From assembly GCA_030549495.1 (NCBI GenBank), contig JAUIRK010000908.1:731001-795000 (forward strand): a stretch of DNA of 64,000 nt, given 5' to 3'. This document shows, piece by piece, positions 37,966-52,708 of the stretch. The DNA comes from Nectonema munidae. Lineage: Eukaryota > Nematomorpha > Nectonematoida > Nectonematidae. The translations under genes and the position numbers were made by a program. How positions within the stretch are numbered: the first letter of the stretch is position 1; every line of letters starts with the position of its first letter. The notes below the pieces were generated by a model. It searched no databases. It worked only from the letters and a program-made list of their open reading frames with translations, and was not told where the DNA came from.

Positions 37966-40952
37966 CGATAATTTAGATCTCAACAATATCTGTTTTTTAG
38001 ACGATTTTTTTGAAAGTTCACATTCTGATAGTTCTGATTTTATAGATTATTGTTCAAGCACTAAACTTTTCAATTTTAATGTAGTTTCGATAAATATCCA
38101 GTCTTTGAATTCCAAACATATCAGTTTGGAGAAATTTTTAATTGATTTTTCTCACTGTCATTCTAAGACAATTCATGTAATTTGTTTACAAGAGACCTGG
38201 ATTTTATCAAATGAATTTAACTTTTTCAATCTAAATTCTTACACATTTTATTTTCTTCCATGCCATCTGACTTCTCATTCGGGGATTGGATTTTATATAC
38301 ATAATTCTATTAAAGCTAACATAATTACTAATGATTACCTTTTAAATACCTTTGAAGTTTTTTCAATTTCGATATCTAGTAAATCCAGGAATGTTATTAT
38401 AAATAATATATATCGTCCACCTAGGTACGGTTCTGAAGACAGAGAGTTGTTTCTGTTTGAATTTACAAACCTTGTAAAGTCACAAAATAATGATTATTAT
38501 AATATTTTCTGTGGCGATTTCAATGTTGATTTATTGAAGTATCAAGAGTCTAATTTTTTCGTGTGATTTTTTAAATGAAATGTCGTCGTTTTTTTATAAA
38601 CCAGTGATTACAAAAATTACAAGAGCAAATTCCAATAGTTTATTAGATAATTTTTTTATCAAGAAAGATCAATTCAAATATAAAGCCTATATTTTAAAGG
38701 AGTCATTCTCCGATCACTATCCAATACTTATTTCTCTAGATTTATGTACTAATATGAATAGAACTAAGTTTCCCCATTTTAATGAGACCCTTTTTGTACA
38801 AAAAGCTTCAAGTGTGGACTGGAACTCGTTTTTGGTATATAACCTAAATTGTTCAATTGATACACTATTCGATTCTTTTATCAATATTTTGTCTGATCTT
38901 GTTCAACAGTCTACAAAATTAATTCATAAACCGAATGTCAAAAAACATAAAGCTAACCCTTGGTGTACCAGAGAAATCATTTTTTTGATAAATAAAAGAA
39001 ATTGTATACACAAAAAGTTGAAACAGTCAAGTAATATTTTACAAGGAAAACTAAAAAATGATTATAAAGAATTAAGAAATCTTATCAAGCATAAGGTTCG
39101 TCAAGCTAAAAGAGCTCATTTTTCTGCATACTTAGACTCTAAGAAAAATAACCCTAAAACCCTGTGGAAAAAAATGAATAATCTAATTTTTCCTAGAATT
39201 ACCAAAAAACTGGAAATTTTACATGAAGAGAAGTTATATTCGGATGATTTGTCTATATCAGTCTTGTTTAATGAGCATTTTAGTAGCAATTTCAATACAA
39301 GAAGCAGTTATCCCAATCCTCAAATATCTTTATGCGCTAATAACGAATTTATTTTCAAGCCATTAACGATGAATGATGTTTTAAACGGTATTAAAGAACT
39401 TAAAAAAAGTAGTGCAACTGACCTTTTCAATATTTCTGCTAGACATTTAAAACTTATTGGGAACTATATTAGTTCTATTCTCTTTAACGGATTTAACAGA
39501 TGCTTAGACTCTCATTATTTTCCAAAAATATTTAAACTTACAAAAGTTCTTCCAGTATACAAAAAAGGTAATCATAATTTACTTACAAATTATCGCCCAG
39601 TTTCTTTGATATGTACAGTTGGCAAACTCTTAGAGAGAATTCTATATAAACAATTAGTTAATTATTTTGAATCTAACTTACTTATCAATCAGAATCAATT
39701 CGGATTTCGTAAATTTCACTCCACGCAACTTCTTCATTCATTATTTATACAAAAAATTGTTAATCAGCTGGAAGCTAAAAGTAGTGTTTTTTCTTTTTTC
39801 TTGGATTTGAGTCGAGCCTTTGAGTCCATCCCACACTCTTTAATTCTTCATAAACTTCGCCTTCTTGGTGTTTCGAAAAGTCTGATTAAATTTTTCAGTT
39901 CATATTTATCAGATCGATACCAAAGAGTAGTTATTAATTCGGCGGTTTCAAGTAGCATACTAGTGAACTCTGGTGTTCCACAGGGTTCCATTCTCGCTCC
40001 TCTTATTTTCATTGTATTTATAAATGACATATTCGAGCACTTTCCGGACTCAGATATAGTAATGTATGCGGATGATTTGACTTTGATTTTGCCCTTTGAT
40101 TCTTCTGTCTTTACACAAAAATCTTCAGAAATAGTATCAAGAAGTATTGAAGAAAATCTTTTTAATATTGAAAGCTGGCTTAATGATAATGGCATGCTAA
40201 TCAACAAAAGCAAAACAAAGGCCATGTTCTTCACAAATTGCAAAATCAATGCTGATCAATTATTTGAGAAAATAAAAATAGAGCGTGTCCATTACCTTAA
40301 TTATTTGGGCTTATTGATAGATGATAAGCTAAACTGGCATATGCATTTGTCTAGTTTATCAGGTAAGCTAAGTTCTATTATAGGTATGTTTACAAAAACA
40401 AAAAATATACTATCACCTGAAATACATTTGATGCTGTATAAATCTCTCTTCTTACCACATCTAAATTACAGCATATCTAATTGGGGTCACAGCAACTCAA
40501 ACATTTTTGCAATTCAGAAAAAAGCGTTGAGGATAATTTTTCGTAAATCTTTTATCAGCCATACTAATTCATTATTCTATGATAACTCTTTATTAAAGTA
40601 TAAGGACATATACAGAAGAAGTATATATACCTTCATATACAAATATTTAAACTACATGCTTCCTTTAGTTTTTCACGATTTTTTCACAACAAGAAAAGAT
40701 AATAATTCAAATTACTTCTTGAGACATCCGGACACACCTAGAATAGGATTGTTCAAACTGTCAGGCTCTTCACAGTCCATCATTAACAAAGCTTATGATC
40801 TTTGGACGTCAAATTCGTTTAAACCTTCAGATATATTTCTTTCATATTCAACTTTTAAGTATCATCTGAAATCGTCAGCAATCAGTAGTTATATATTTCA
40901 AGAATCATGTAATGTAAATTGTTATACTTGTACCAATATGTTGAAAAATTAA
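37958..40952 (+). CDS. LINE-A ORF2: APE endonuclease and reverse transcriptase (one frameshift)
   Basis: Starts MVDDNLDLNNICFL at the ATG overlapping the ORF1 stop. The endonuclease half carries VVSINIQSLNS, VICLQETW, NIYRPPR, CGDFNVD, then after a 1-nt shift near 38558 NSLLDNFF and SDHYPIL. RT motifs: LTNYRPVSLICTVGKLLERI, FGFRKFHSTQ, FFLDLSRAFESI, SGVPQGSILAPLIF, VMYADDLTLI and LGLLIDDKLNW. The C-terminus ends CNVNCYTC, a possible zinc knuckle. About 1,000 codons, full length for the CR1/L2 group. All catalytic residues I can check (E of QET, D of GDFN, SDH, YADD) are present. Confidence 0.92.
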
Positions 40953-41374
40953 TCCTGTTTTGTTTCCTTTCTGTTAAGTTTTTTTGTATAAAGTGATTTT
41001 TTTTTTTAATATTTTATTTGTGTATATCGTTTTGAATAGCTTTTTCATATGTTTCATTTTTTCCTAATTTTGTGTATGCTTTTGACTTAGTTGTCCAATA
41101 ATATATTCATATAATATTCTATTTCTCTAACTTTCTATCTAATCTTTCCGAATTTTCTAGCCAAACTACTTATATTGAGAAGGTGAATCATACCAGCGGT
41201 CCAAGAGACCTTTTGATATAGCCTTGCAAATTATAAATTCTATAAAATTACATATATCTCTCTACTTTGTGAAAACTGTATTGATAATATCCATTTTGAT
41301 TTTAATCTTATAATTATATCATGAATATCTATTATTTTGCGAAATAAATTTCTTCTTCTTCTTCTTCTTCTTCT

Positions 41375-41385
41375 TCACTTGCAAA
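41375..41385. repeat. Target-site duplication, right copy (TCACTTGCAAA)
   Basis: Identical to 36672-36682, directly after the (TTC)n tail of LINE-A. Confidence 0.93.
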
Positions 41386-42131
41386 TCCAATCGAAAATTC
41401 TCTTTACAAATACGATTAAAATCAAATATCTTTCTAATATTCACAGACTCAATTTTTTCATTGCAAAAAATTTTAAAAAGAACGGGAAAATGATCACTAA
41501 GTCTGAATGGCATTACCTTTACTTCAGTAATTTCCCCATCATCAAAATCAGAAAATACATTGTCCAGGCAATGGCCAGCAATATGGGTAGGTTCATTGAT
41601 CACTCGCTTAAAATTGAACACACTGATTTCTTTATCAAAATTTTTAACGTAAGAACTCATTTCTTTTTCAAAGTGAATATTGAAATCATCCAAAAGAACT
41701 TTTTTATTCGGAAATGAATGGAGACTCGAAATTAAATCAATAAGCTCATTATCAAACTCATTAACACTAAAAGTTAGAACCCTGTATATTAAAATAAACA
41801 TATAGTTAGTATGTGAGCCATTCAAAACACACGTGATTGATTCAAACGTTTTATAAGAATTAGTTTGAATAACATTAGTAACAATATTTTCCCTATAAAT
41901 GACACCGACTCCACCCCCTCTTTTATCACGAAAAACATGATCAAAACAGAACCCATTATGTGAGAACTGTGAAATAATGAAGTTGAACTGAGAATTCAGC
42001 CAGGTTTCTGTTATGAAAGCAACATCAACCGAATTTGCATTCAAAAAATCTAAGACTTCAATATACTTGTTATGAAGCGAACACACATTCCATAACAGAA
42101 ACTGACATGAATAAAAAGAAGTTAGTTTTTT
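41375..42131 (-). CDS. LINE-B ORF2, endonuclease domain (no in-frame ATG)
   Basis: After the slippery site the frame reads LTSFYSCQFLLWNVCSLHNK with no Met before the endonuclease core. Endonuclease motifs: LLWNVCSLHNK (N-terminal Asn motif), VAFITETWL (catalytic Glu), GGVGVIYR, ILIYR, LDDFNIHF (usual GDFN with Gly changed to Asp) and LSDHFPVLF (SDH). The first in-frame Met (TNYMFILIY) is deep in the domain, so independent initiation would lose the active site. The frame runs unbroken to the LINE-A insertion and continues in phase at 36682. Confidence 0.88.
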
Positions 42132-43243
42132 TGAAAATTTCCTATTTTGCGTTCCTTTAAAATTCTACAATACACAGGACATGAGGAAGAACTAGCGCAA
42201 TGACTTAAATCAGAAAAACCACTCTTTTTACAATTTATACAAGAAATATTCTTATCGATGTTTACATCAACAGTACATGACTTAGTTTCATGTGGTGAAG
42301 AACACTTAGCACATAATGGGTGGTTAATATTTGGACAGTTTTTTTTATAATGCCCAAACTCCTGACAGTGATTACATCTTTTCACAAAAAACCAATCAAA
42401 TACAAAACAAGATTGTAATCCGACAAAAAGACAATTTTTTTTTATTTTTATATTATTCCTAATTTCTTTTGTAGTTTTCACTACAGCATAGTACTTATTA
42501 CTTTTCACAGACTTTCTAACAAATAGAACCGTACAATTTTTTTCATTTAAACCCAAATCCTCATTAAGAGTAATAATGTTCTCAAGCAACAACTTTGGGT
42601 CATACTCATGATTTAAATTAGAAATTCCCATGTGGACTGTGGAATTAAAAGTACCTGAATCTATAGTTTCATTAGGAAAATTATTTTTCAAAATGGGATA
42701 CAAATTTTCCTTTTCCTTATCATTCGGAAGTACAAAACAAAGATTCCCATTTTCCTCTTTATATGTACTATCAACTTTTATGCACTGTGAAATACAATCA
42801 TTTTCCACATTTATCAAATCAAGAGAATGGGTTGGCTTTAATTTAACAAGCTTGTGCTTTTCACACAAAACATCAGAATGGAGTTTTTTTGGAGAATCAT
42901 GTATAGATAAAGAAGTCTTGGAAAAATCAGAGCATAACTTAACTTTTTCGACGATCTTATTTAGATTACTTTCAATAACATTAACACGGTCAGAAAAAGT
43001 ATCATGGGATGACGTATTTAATTTTAACAAACAGGAATCACATAAGAAAACAAAATTCTTATAATTTCTTGAAAAATTAGGAAGCGTTGTTTTTAAAAAA
43101 GAGGGAGGACATAGCGGTTCGTTTGTACAGTTGATAGCATGAAAAAATTTATGACAAGGTTTACATTCTATCGAACAGCTCTGTGCATTTACTTCACAAA
43201 CAGAACAAATGCCATGAGAGTTCAAAACTGGTGTGTTCATCAT
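42122..43243 (-). CDS. LINE-B ORF1: PHD-like finger and CCHC knuckles (intact)
   Basis: 373 codons, MMNTPVLNSHGICSVCEV to GNFQKN-stop. The N-terminal Cys/His cluster (CSVC, CKPC-x2-FFHAINC, FLCDSC) resembles a PHD/RING-type finger. The middle holds an RNA-recognition-like segment (DLGLNEKNCTVLFVRKS). The C-terminus has a perfect CCHC knuckle (CNHCQEFGHYKKNC), a second one (CAKCSSPHETKSC) and a trailing Cys cluster. It is the nucleic-acid-binding ORF1 of a CR1/L2-like LINE. The last codons before the stop, CAA AAA AAC TAA, form a -1 slippery heptamer. Confidence 0.9.
   Translation of the reverse strand: MMNTPVLNSHGICSVCEVNAQSCSIECKPCHKFFHAINCTNEPLCPPSFLKTTLPNFSRNYKNFVFLCDSCLLKLNTSSHDTFSDRVNVIESNLNKIVEKVKLCSDFSKTSLSIHDSPKKLHSDVLCEKHKLVKLKPTHSLDLINVENDCISQCIKVDSTYKEENGNLCFVLPNDKEKENLYPILKNNFPNETIDSGTFNSTVHMGISNLNHEYDPKLLLENIITLNEDLGLNEKNCTVLFVRKSVKSNKYYAVVKTTKEIRNNIKIKKNCLFVGLQSCFVFDWFFVKRCNHCQEFGHYKKNCPNINHPLCAKCSSPHETKSCTVDVNIDKNISCINCKKSGFSDLSHCASSSSCPVYCRILKERKIGNFQKN
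42125..42131 (-). promoter_or_regulatory. Candidate -1 ribosomal frameshift site (A AAA AAC)
   Basis: In the ORF1 frame the heptamer A AAA AAC lies directly before the stop TAA (42124-42122). A -1 slip leads to CTA ACT TCT, which is precisely the ORF2 frame. A weak 8-bp stem (GTTATGGA with TTCATAAC) starts about 28 nt downstream, farther than usual for stimulators. The alternative is that an A8 run (one fused ORF) lost one A by mutation or sequencing error. Confidence 0.55.
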
Positions 43244-43320
43244 AAAAAGTGTAAATAAAAAAAAGAAAAAACCTTTCTTTCAAATTAAAACAATTGTTTT
43301 TTAAAAAAAGAGAAAACTTT

Positions 43321-43330
43321 CCGCCATTTT
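43321..43330 (-). promoter_or_regulatory. YY1-like motif AAAATGGCGG near LINE-B 5' end
   Basis: Perfect AAAATGGCGG on the minus strand, about +34 to +43 from the array/LINE junction. It mirrors the LINE-A motif. Confidence 0.5.
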
Positions 43331-43363
43331 ATTTGTTGGAGTTGATTTTAGAGAAAAAAAAAT

Positions 43364-47996
<4,633 letters not shown>

Positions 47997-48179
47997 TCAC
48001 GTTTTACAAAAATCACAGCTTATTAATCCCGTTTCTTCACAGTAAACACATTTGAGATTGATTTTTTCAAATTCTTTCGGAAAATTTTTCATCATAGAAG
48101 ATCTTTTAGTTCCATTACAGTATTCACATATGGTTCGCTTTGTATCCCCACACTTTGTACAAATTACGCTATGGGTGTC
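47997..48179 (-). CDS. GRXCR1: GRXCR exon 5: four CxxC zinc-binding module and stop
   Basis: Reads DTHSVICTKCGDTKRTICEY, then CNGTKRSSMMKNFPKEFEK, INLKCVYCEETGLISCDFC and KT-stop. CxxC pairs at residues 635/638, 646/649, 672/675 and 683/686 match the GRXCR C-terminal module. The acceptor TTTTTAAG is at 48180-48181. The stop TGA is at 47997-47999. Confidence 0.95.
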   Translation of the reverse strand, partial: DTHSVICTKCGDTKRTICEYCNGTKRSSMMKNFPKEFEKINLKCVYCEETGLISCDFCKT

Positions 48180-48633
48180 CTTAAAAAGAGGTAAAACTGT
48201 TTTTAAATCGCAACATTAGAAATTGAAAGTACTTGTCCTACTGTAAAATTCACCATTTGTAGATAAAAGAGGACAAAATTTTATCGTTTAATCGCACTTT
48301 CAAGTTATAGTATATTTTTATAACTTTCTTAATTGTAAAATTAGATTCTTTTTATTCAATCAAATTTAATTACTTTTATTTTTTTGTTTTTATTATTCTA
48401 CAGCTTAAATCTTTTTAAATCTTTGAGTTTTTTGTCTCAATTTTAGAATTTTATAAATTATGAATATTTATTCAGAGCATTTATATCAGAAATCTGTTTG
48501 TTTTCCACCAATCATAACGATGTGAAAATAAGATCGACCTATGATAATTCATTCACTGATAAATCCGCAAATGATTATAAACGGGGATGCTAAGTCCTTA
48601 AAAAATATTACTAAATATTTTCCTAAATTTTTT
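48180..48633. other. GRXCR intron 4, nothing recognised
   Basis: AT-rich intron sequence before the SINE. No feature supported. Confidence 0.5.
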
Positions 48634-48945
48634 GCGCTTGTGGCATAGTTATTAGACCTCAAGTATTTTATTCAAAAGGCCTCAGGTTCGATTCCAAATG
48701 TACGCGAAATAGGATATCTTGTTGTAATCTGATGCCATCCTGTTGACGTCAGTAAGGGCATCCGATCAAAAAATGTACCACACTAATTAAAAAAGGTCTC
48801 CCAAATTATTATGTGTGTGTGACACGTATTAGCATGTGGATTCGAAAACAAAGGGCGTTAAAATGGGGTTAGTTTTCCTCAATTTCAATTAAGAGTTATA
48901 AGCGGTCCATAGTCAATACACCTTAGTTGTTAAATAAAACTCATT
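48634..48945 (+). mobile_element. tRNA-derived SINE of a second family, with V-domain-like core
   Basis: A tRNA-like head with an A-box-like TGGCATAGTTATTAG and the B box GGTTCGATTCC (48685-48695). A body segment follows with AAGGGCATCCG (48754-48764), then GTGTGTGACACGTATTAGC and CATGTGGATTCG. The AAGGGCATCC stretch resembles the conserved core of V-type SINEs of other animals (inference). It differs from the SINE family in the BRSK introns. It lies in GRXCR intron 4. Confidence 0.65.
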
Positions 48946-49069
48946 TGTAAATTCTGTCGAATATGTATGTATATGTCCTTGGCGTGTGCTTAGAATTATG
49001 CTTAGGGTGGAAAAATTTTGCGGCAAAATAATGAAAAATAGCAAGATAACATTTGAACTAAATTATTAC

Positions 49070-49135
49070 TTTATAATTTTTCAGAATATTTGCTAATTGT
49101 TCTGCCTCATTTAAACTTTCAAGTTCTTTATAAGA
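49070..49135 (-). CDS. GRXCR1: GRXCR exon 4: glutaredoxin C-terminal helix
   Basis: Reads SYKELESLNEAEQLANILKN and YK. It corresponds to the GAEKIMELNESGELRKLL-type segment of GRXCR proteins. Acceptor TTTTTTAG at 49136-49137, donor GTAATA below 49070. 66 nt, phase 0 on both sides. Confidence 0.9.
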
Positions 49136-49200
49136 CTAAAAAAATTGAAAAAGTTAATCTTTATGAATTTTGAATGGAGGAAATAATTTTAAAAGCGTAC

Positions 49201-49320
49201 ACCAATGTGGTATCCACCTACAAAAATTTGTGGAAGAGTGACGGAATTATCTTTTAAAATCGATTTCAATTCTTTGTACCATTTGTTGTTGATATAGCAG
49301 TCTCTTTCTTCTAAGCGGAC
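49201..49320 (-). CDS. GRXCR1: GRXCR exon 3: glutaredoxin core with TLPQIFVGG
   Basis: Reads VRLEERDCYINNKWYKELKS then ILKDNSVTLPQIFVGGYHIG. The ERD and (V/L)PQ(V/I)F-x2-G-x2-IG motifs, with the cis-Pro of the thioredoxin fold at about 596, are the family hallmarks. Acceptor TTATTAAG at 49321-49322. The donor GTACGC is unusual but keeps phase and gives the expected GS(Y)KELE junction. The following intron is only 65 bp. Confidence 0.93.
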
Positions 49321-51317
49321 CTTAATAAATAATTGAATTGTGTAGCTAATCAATAAAATTTTGGAAAATGGAAAACGCAATATAATATAATATTTCAAAC
49401 AATGTCGAAATATGGGCAAAAAATATTGGAATTGAAAGCTAACATAACAATAATCTCCAAAAGCCAAATAAGCAAAAAGGTCAGTTTTTTAATCCTCTTT
49501 TATAACCCTCATTTTTTCACCAATCTTTATATACTTCAAAAGTTGTTTAAGTTTGGCATTAGGGACATAATCCTTAAAGTTAAGCAGGTTTAGAATTTTA
49601 GTGTTAAATTCAAATACATAATGAACTAATTTCAATTCATTGACCAACATATCCATGAAGAGTAGAAATAGGAAATCGCGTATTATAAATTCTCCCACAA
49701 ATCTAAAAATAATCTTTCCAAATTTTTCCTATTTAGTAAGTTAGAAATTTAGTTTGTAGATATTTCGTTAGTTAATTTCTTATTTATTTAGTAAGATATT
49801 TTAGGATCATATTTCAAGGTATCATTTCAAATGGAATTTGTTATTAAAATAAGCATAAATTAATTTTTATATAAAAAAAAATTTCAGGCGAAAGGAAGAA
49901 AAATAAATTAATGTCAATGTCAACAAAAGTTGATCAAAAAGAATAATTACTTTCTAAAATGATTAAAGCAAACAACAAAGACTTATAATTCATGATATCT
50001 TTTTCTATTTTTCATACGTCTTTGATATAAATGTTTTTAATTTAAGGGTGATGTTGTCTACAAAATGTAGACAAAAGAGATCAATACTTTCAAAAGTGAA
50101 TAAATATTAAATGTATTGATTTTTTGTTTGAAATTTTGCCTAATTTAACCTAGTTCTGTTTGAATTTTATTCATACAACATAAACAGTTAAATGATATTG
50201 ATAATAATTCAGAAAAAATAAAATGGAAATGGCGGTAAAATTTTCTCGATAAATTAATATTAGATGAATGAATTATACGAAAAATAGAAAATAATAATAA
50301 TATGCCCAAAAAACTACATTTCAAAATATTTGATAAAATAATGCAAGGTTCTAAAATCTTAAGAAATAGTTCATCCAAGACTTTAAGAAGGTTAAATGGG
50401 ATTAGAAAATTTTAAGTATAAATATAAACGAAAATTTTGGTATTTTAAAATTATTTTATTAAAACTTTAAATGTTTTAAGTTAATAATAATTATTTTAAT
50501 TAATGAATTTTGAGTTTTCTAAAGAATAGACAATACTTTTACTTTTAGAAAAAATATGAAACTTTATCGGCATTAATTAAGAACACATTAATGTAATTTG
50601 AATAAGTTACAATTAAACTCATATGGGCCTAAAAAGCAAATTATTTAAAACATATGTTATTTTTGAGTATTAATAACTTTGCTAACATTCTTCAAACGTC
50701 TTTGATTCACAATAAAAAAAAATTTTTAAAATAGTATATATATTTTCATTTCATTGTAGGCATGTCATTTGCGTAATGAGTTGTTTAGGAAGTTCTAGAA
50801 TACTTTTTCAAAAATGTATAAAATAGTGCTATATGGCAACTTCGTGACATCTTTTATACGTTACTTGAAATTGAGTCAAATAATTCTAAGCATGAAACTT
50901 TTTATCCTTAAATTTCATTTTAAATTCAAATTTTTTCTTTTTCAATTTTAGTTTGTTAAAATTAAAACAATATAGAATTTGAAATGTCAAAATATAATTG
51001 CAAAGAGATAAAATAGGATTAAAAATGGTATATATGAATGTCAATGTATGAAAATTGAAATTAAGAGCTGTGTATTTGTCATGTTCTGATTTACATGAAA
51101 TTGCCAAAAATATTTCAGAAAAAAATAGAAAATTTAAATATTTGAGTTAGAAGAAAAAGAAAAATATTTTCCAAAAACTAATAAAAATTAAAAATTAATA
51201 CTTTACTTTAATACTACTTTTTACTTTTGCTTTTCATAATAGCAAAAAGGATTTCATTGTGAAGATTAATCATGATTTCAATTATACTGCAAAAAAATAT
51301 GAAATGGGAGAAATTAC
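49321..51317. other. GRXCR intron 2, nothing recognised
   Basis: AT-rich. A perfect 9-bp hairpin TTGTCTACA-aaa-TGTAGACAA near 50054 is the only structure noticed. Open frames here show no family resemblance. Confidence 0.5.
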
Positions 51318-51428
51318 GCGCATATTTTTCAAAAGAGATTTCGCTTTGTTTGACCTGGCAAACGTTTTTCGGATGGCAGCACAAGACGTTGTATATATCG
51401 TTACTTTGTTTGTTGATAAAAGGTTCTT
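51318..51428 (-). CDS. GRXCR1: GRXCR exon 2: start of glutaredoxin-like fold
   Basis: Reads KNLLSTNKVTIYTTSCAAIR then KTFARSNKAKSLLKNMR. VTIYTTS matches the first strand of GRXCR (VVLYTTS-x-G-x-xR). The classic CPYC redox site is absent, with a lone Cys545 after TTS. This agrees with loss of the canonical active site known for the family. Acceptor CTCTTTAG at 51429-51430, donor GTAATT below 51318. 111 nt, phase 0 on both sides. The exon is easy to miss because longer chance frames overlap it on both strands. Confidence 0.88.
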
Positions 51429-51770
51429 CTAAAGAGTATAAAAATATCAAATAAAAGCTTGCTGTAACAAAATATGAGAGACTCATATATCACAGATGAA
51501 GAGAAAAGAAAATTACTTAAGAAACTTTTTAACTTCAAAAAACTTAATATACAACCAAAAGAGTGTCCCTTCAAAAGATAGGTCTATGGAAATTTAACAC
51601 GAAAAGAATTTTTTTTGAACATTTAGAACTAATTTAAAATCTTAGACCTATCAGCTAACAAGTTTTCAGAAATTATTTCAAAAATATTTGGAAAGTAACT
51701 TATATTTCAAATTTTATTCACTAAAAATTTTTACAGGAAGTATACTTTCTTTTTTTTAAATTGAGGTATG

Positions 51771-51902
51771 TTAACTGATTAACGACCAGAATAATCAGAA
51801 GACATAGAATGTGAACAGAAGATTTCTAAAAGAATTTATAATGACAGATGATTTTATTTTTGTAAAGACGACACCAGTGTTATGTGGTCATTAATCGGTT
51901 AA
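51771..51902. mobile_element. TTAA-flanked MITE, copy 5 (132 bp)
   Basis: Bounded by TTAA. Left end TTAACTGATTAACGACCA; the right end, read inward, is TTAACCGATTAATGACCA. The interior includes CAGAATAATCAGAAGACAT. It lies in GRXCR intron 1. Confidence 0.8.
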
Positions 51903-52708
51903 CTTTAAGCTGCAAATAAACGTTCCAACAATGTTAAAAATTTCAATTAAATTGAGAAGATAGCTTAACTTCTTTTTATGTTTCCTTAAGACTTTTTCCT
52001 GATACACGAGTTCCAATTCTAAGTCAGTAATTTCAACTCTCTTATAAATAGATACAACACCCAAAATTATTAAAACTTAATTGAGATATAATTTAACAAA
52101 ACAAACAGAATTAATTTAATAAGCATATAAATGAAATAAACGGAAAAAACAACAAAATCAATAGTAATTGAAAATTGACAAAACAACACCAATACGTAGT
52201 ACTTACGAACAAAACATCCTTTTTCTACCAAAAAGTAAGCGATAAAGAGAAAAAAAGTTTCCAAACTTTGTTCTAGTGTACAAGACTTTAATTATCATAT
52301 GAGCTGTCAATCATAATTTTAGAAGCTCCTCACACAAAAATTATGCATTATAATGATTGCGAAGAATAATTTTCAGAATATGTACCAAAGTTTTAAATTA
52401 CAATCGCAGCTCATCTAACTATGGAAATTGGATTTATGATATGCTGAAAAAGAGGATAAATCTTTTGGGTTACGTTTTCGAGCTATTTATAATTTAAAGA
52501 TATTGTATATGTATCTTTAATTCTTACTCACTCTAAAGTAATAACTAGATAATTAAACTATTAACTCATTGCTATTAAAATATGCAAACCTTGATTATTT
52601 TCATTTATAAGGAATTAGGGCTCTTCATAGTTCCAAAATGTTTATGTAATATATAAATAAAGTGATGCTGGCTGAGTCATTGAAAAAGGCGTGGAAAATA
52701 TAAAAAGT
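51903..52708. other. GRXCR intron 1, nothing recognised
   Basis: AT-rich intron between the two small elements. No supported feature. Confidence 0.5.

Larger units (their letters stand above)
36683..41374 (+). mobile_element. Nested full-length LINE (LINE-A), CR1/L2-like
   Basis: A 4,692-bp insertion bounded by the 11-bp duplication. It has a 5' UTR, ORF1 (PHD plus CCHC), ORF2 (endonuclease plus RT), a 3' UTR of about 390 bp and a (TTC)n tail (41352-41374). Full length with only two frame breaks, both 1-nt indels in homopolymers (A7 near 37505, T6 near 38558). These could be young mutations or sequencing errors. It is younger than LINE-B, which it splits. Confidence 0.95.
41375..43363 (-). 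mobile_element. Outer LINE (LINE-B), 5' part
   Basis: The ORF1 and endonuclease half of the minus-strand LINE, from its 5' end next to the 4.1-kb (GAT)n array to the nested-insertion site. The sense 5' end begins with a T-rich run and then AAAATGGCGG. Confidence 0.9.

Noticed and set aside
39848-40249. 133-codon minus frame within LINE-A
   Set aside because: Antisense shadow of the reverse transcriptase frame.
41352-41374. (TTC)n run as an independent microsatellite
   Set aside because: It is the 3' tail of LINE-A, ending exactly at the target duplication.
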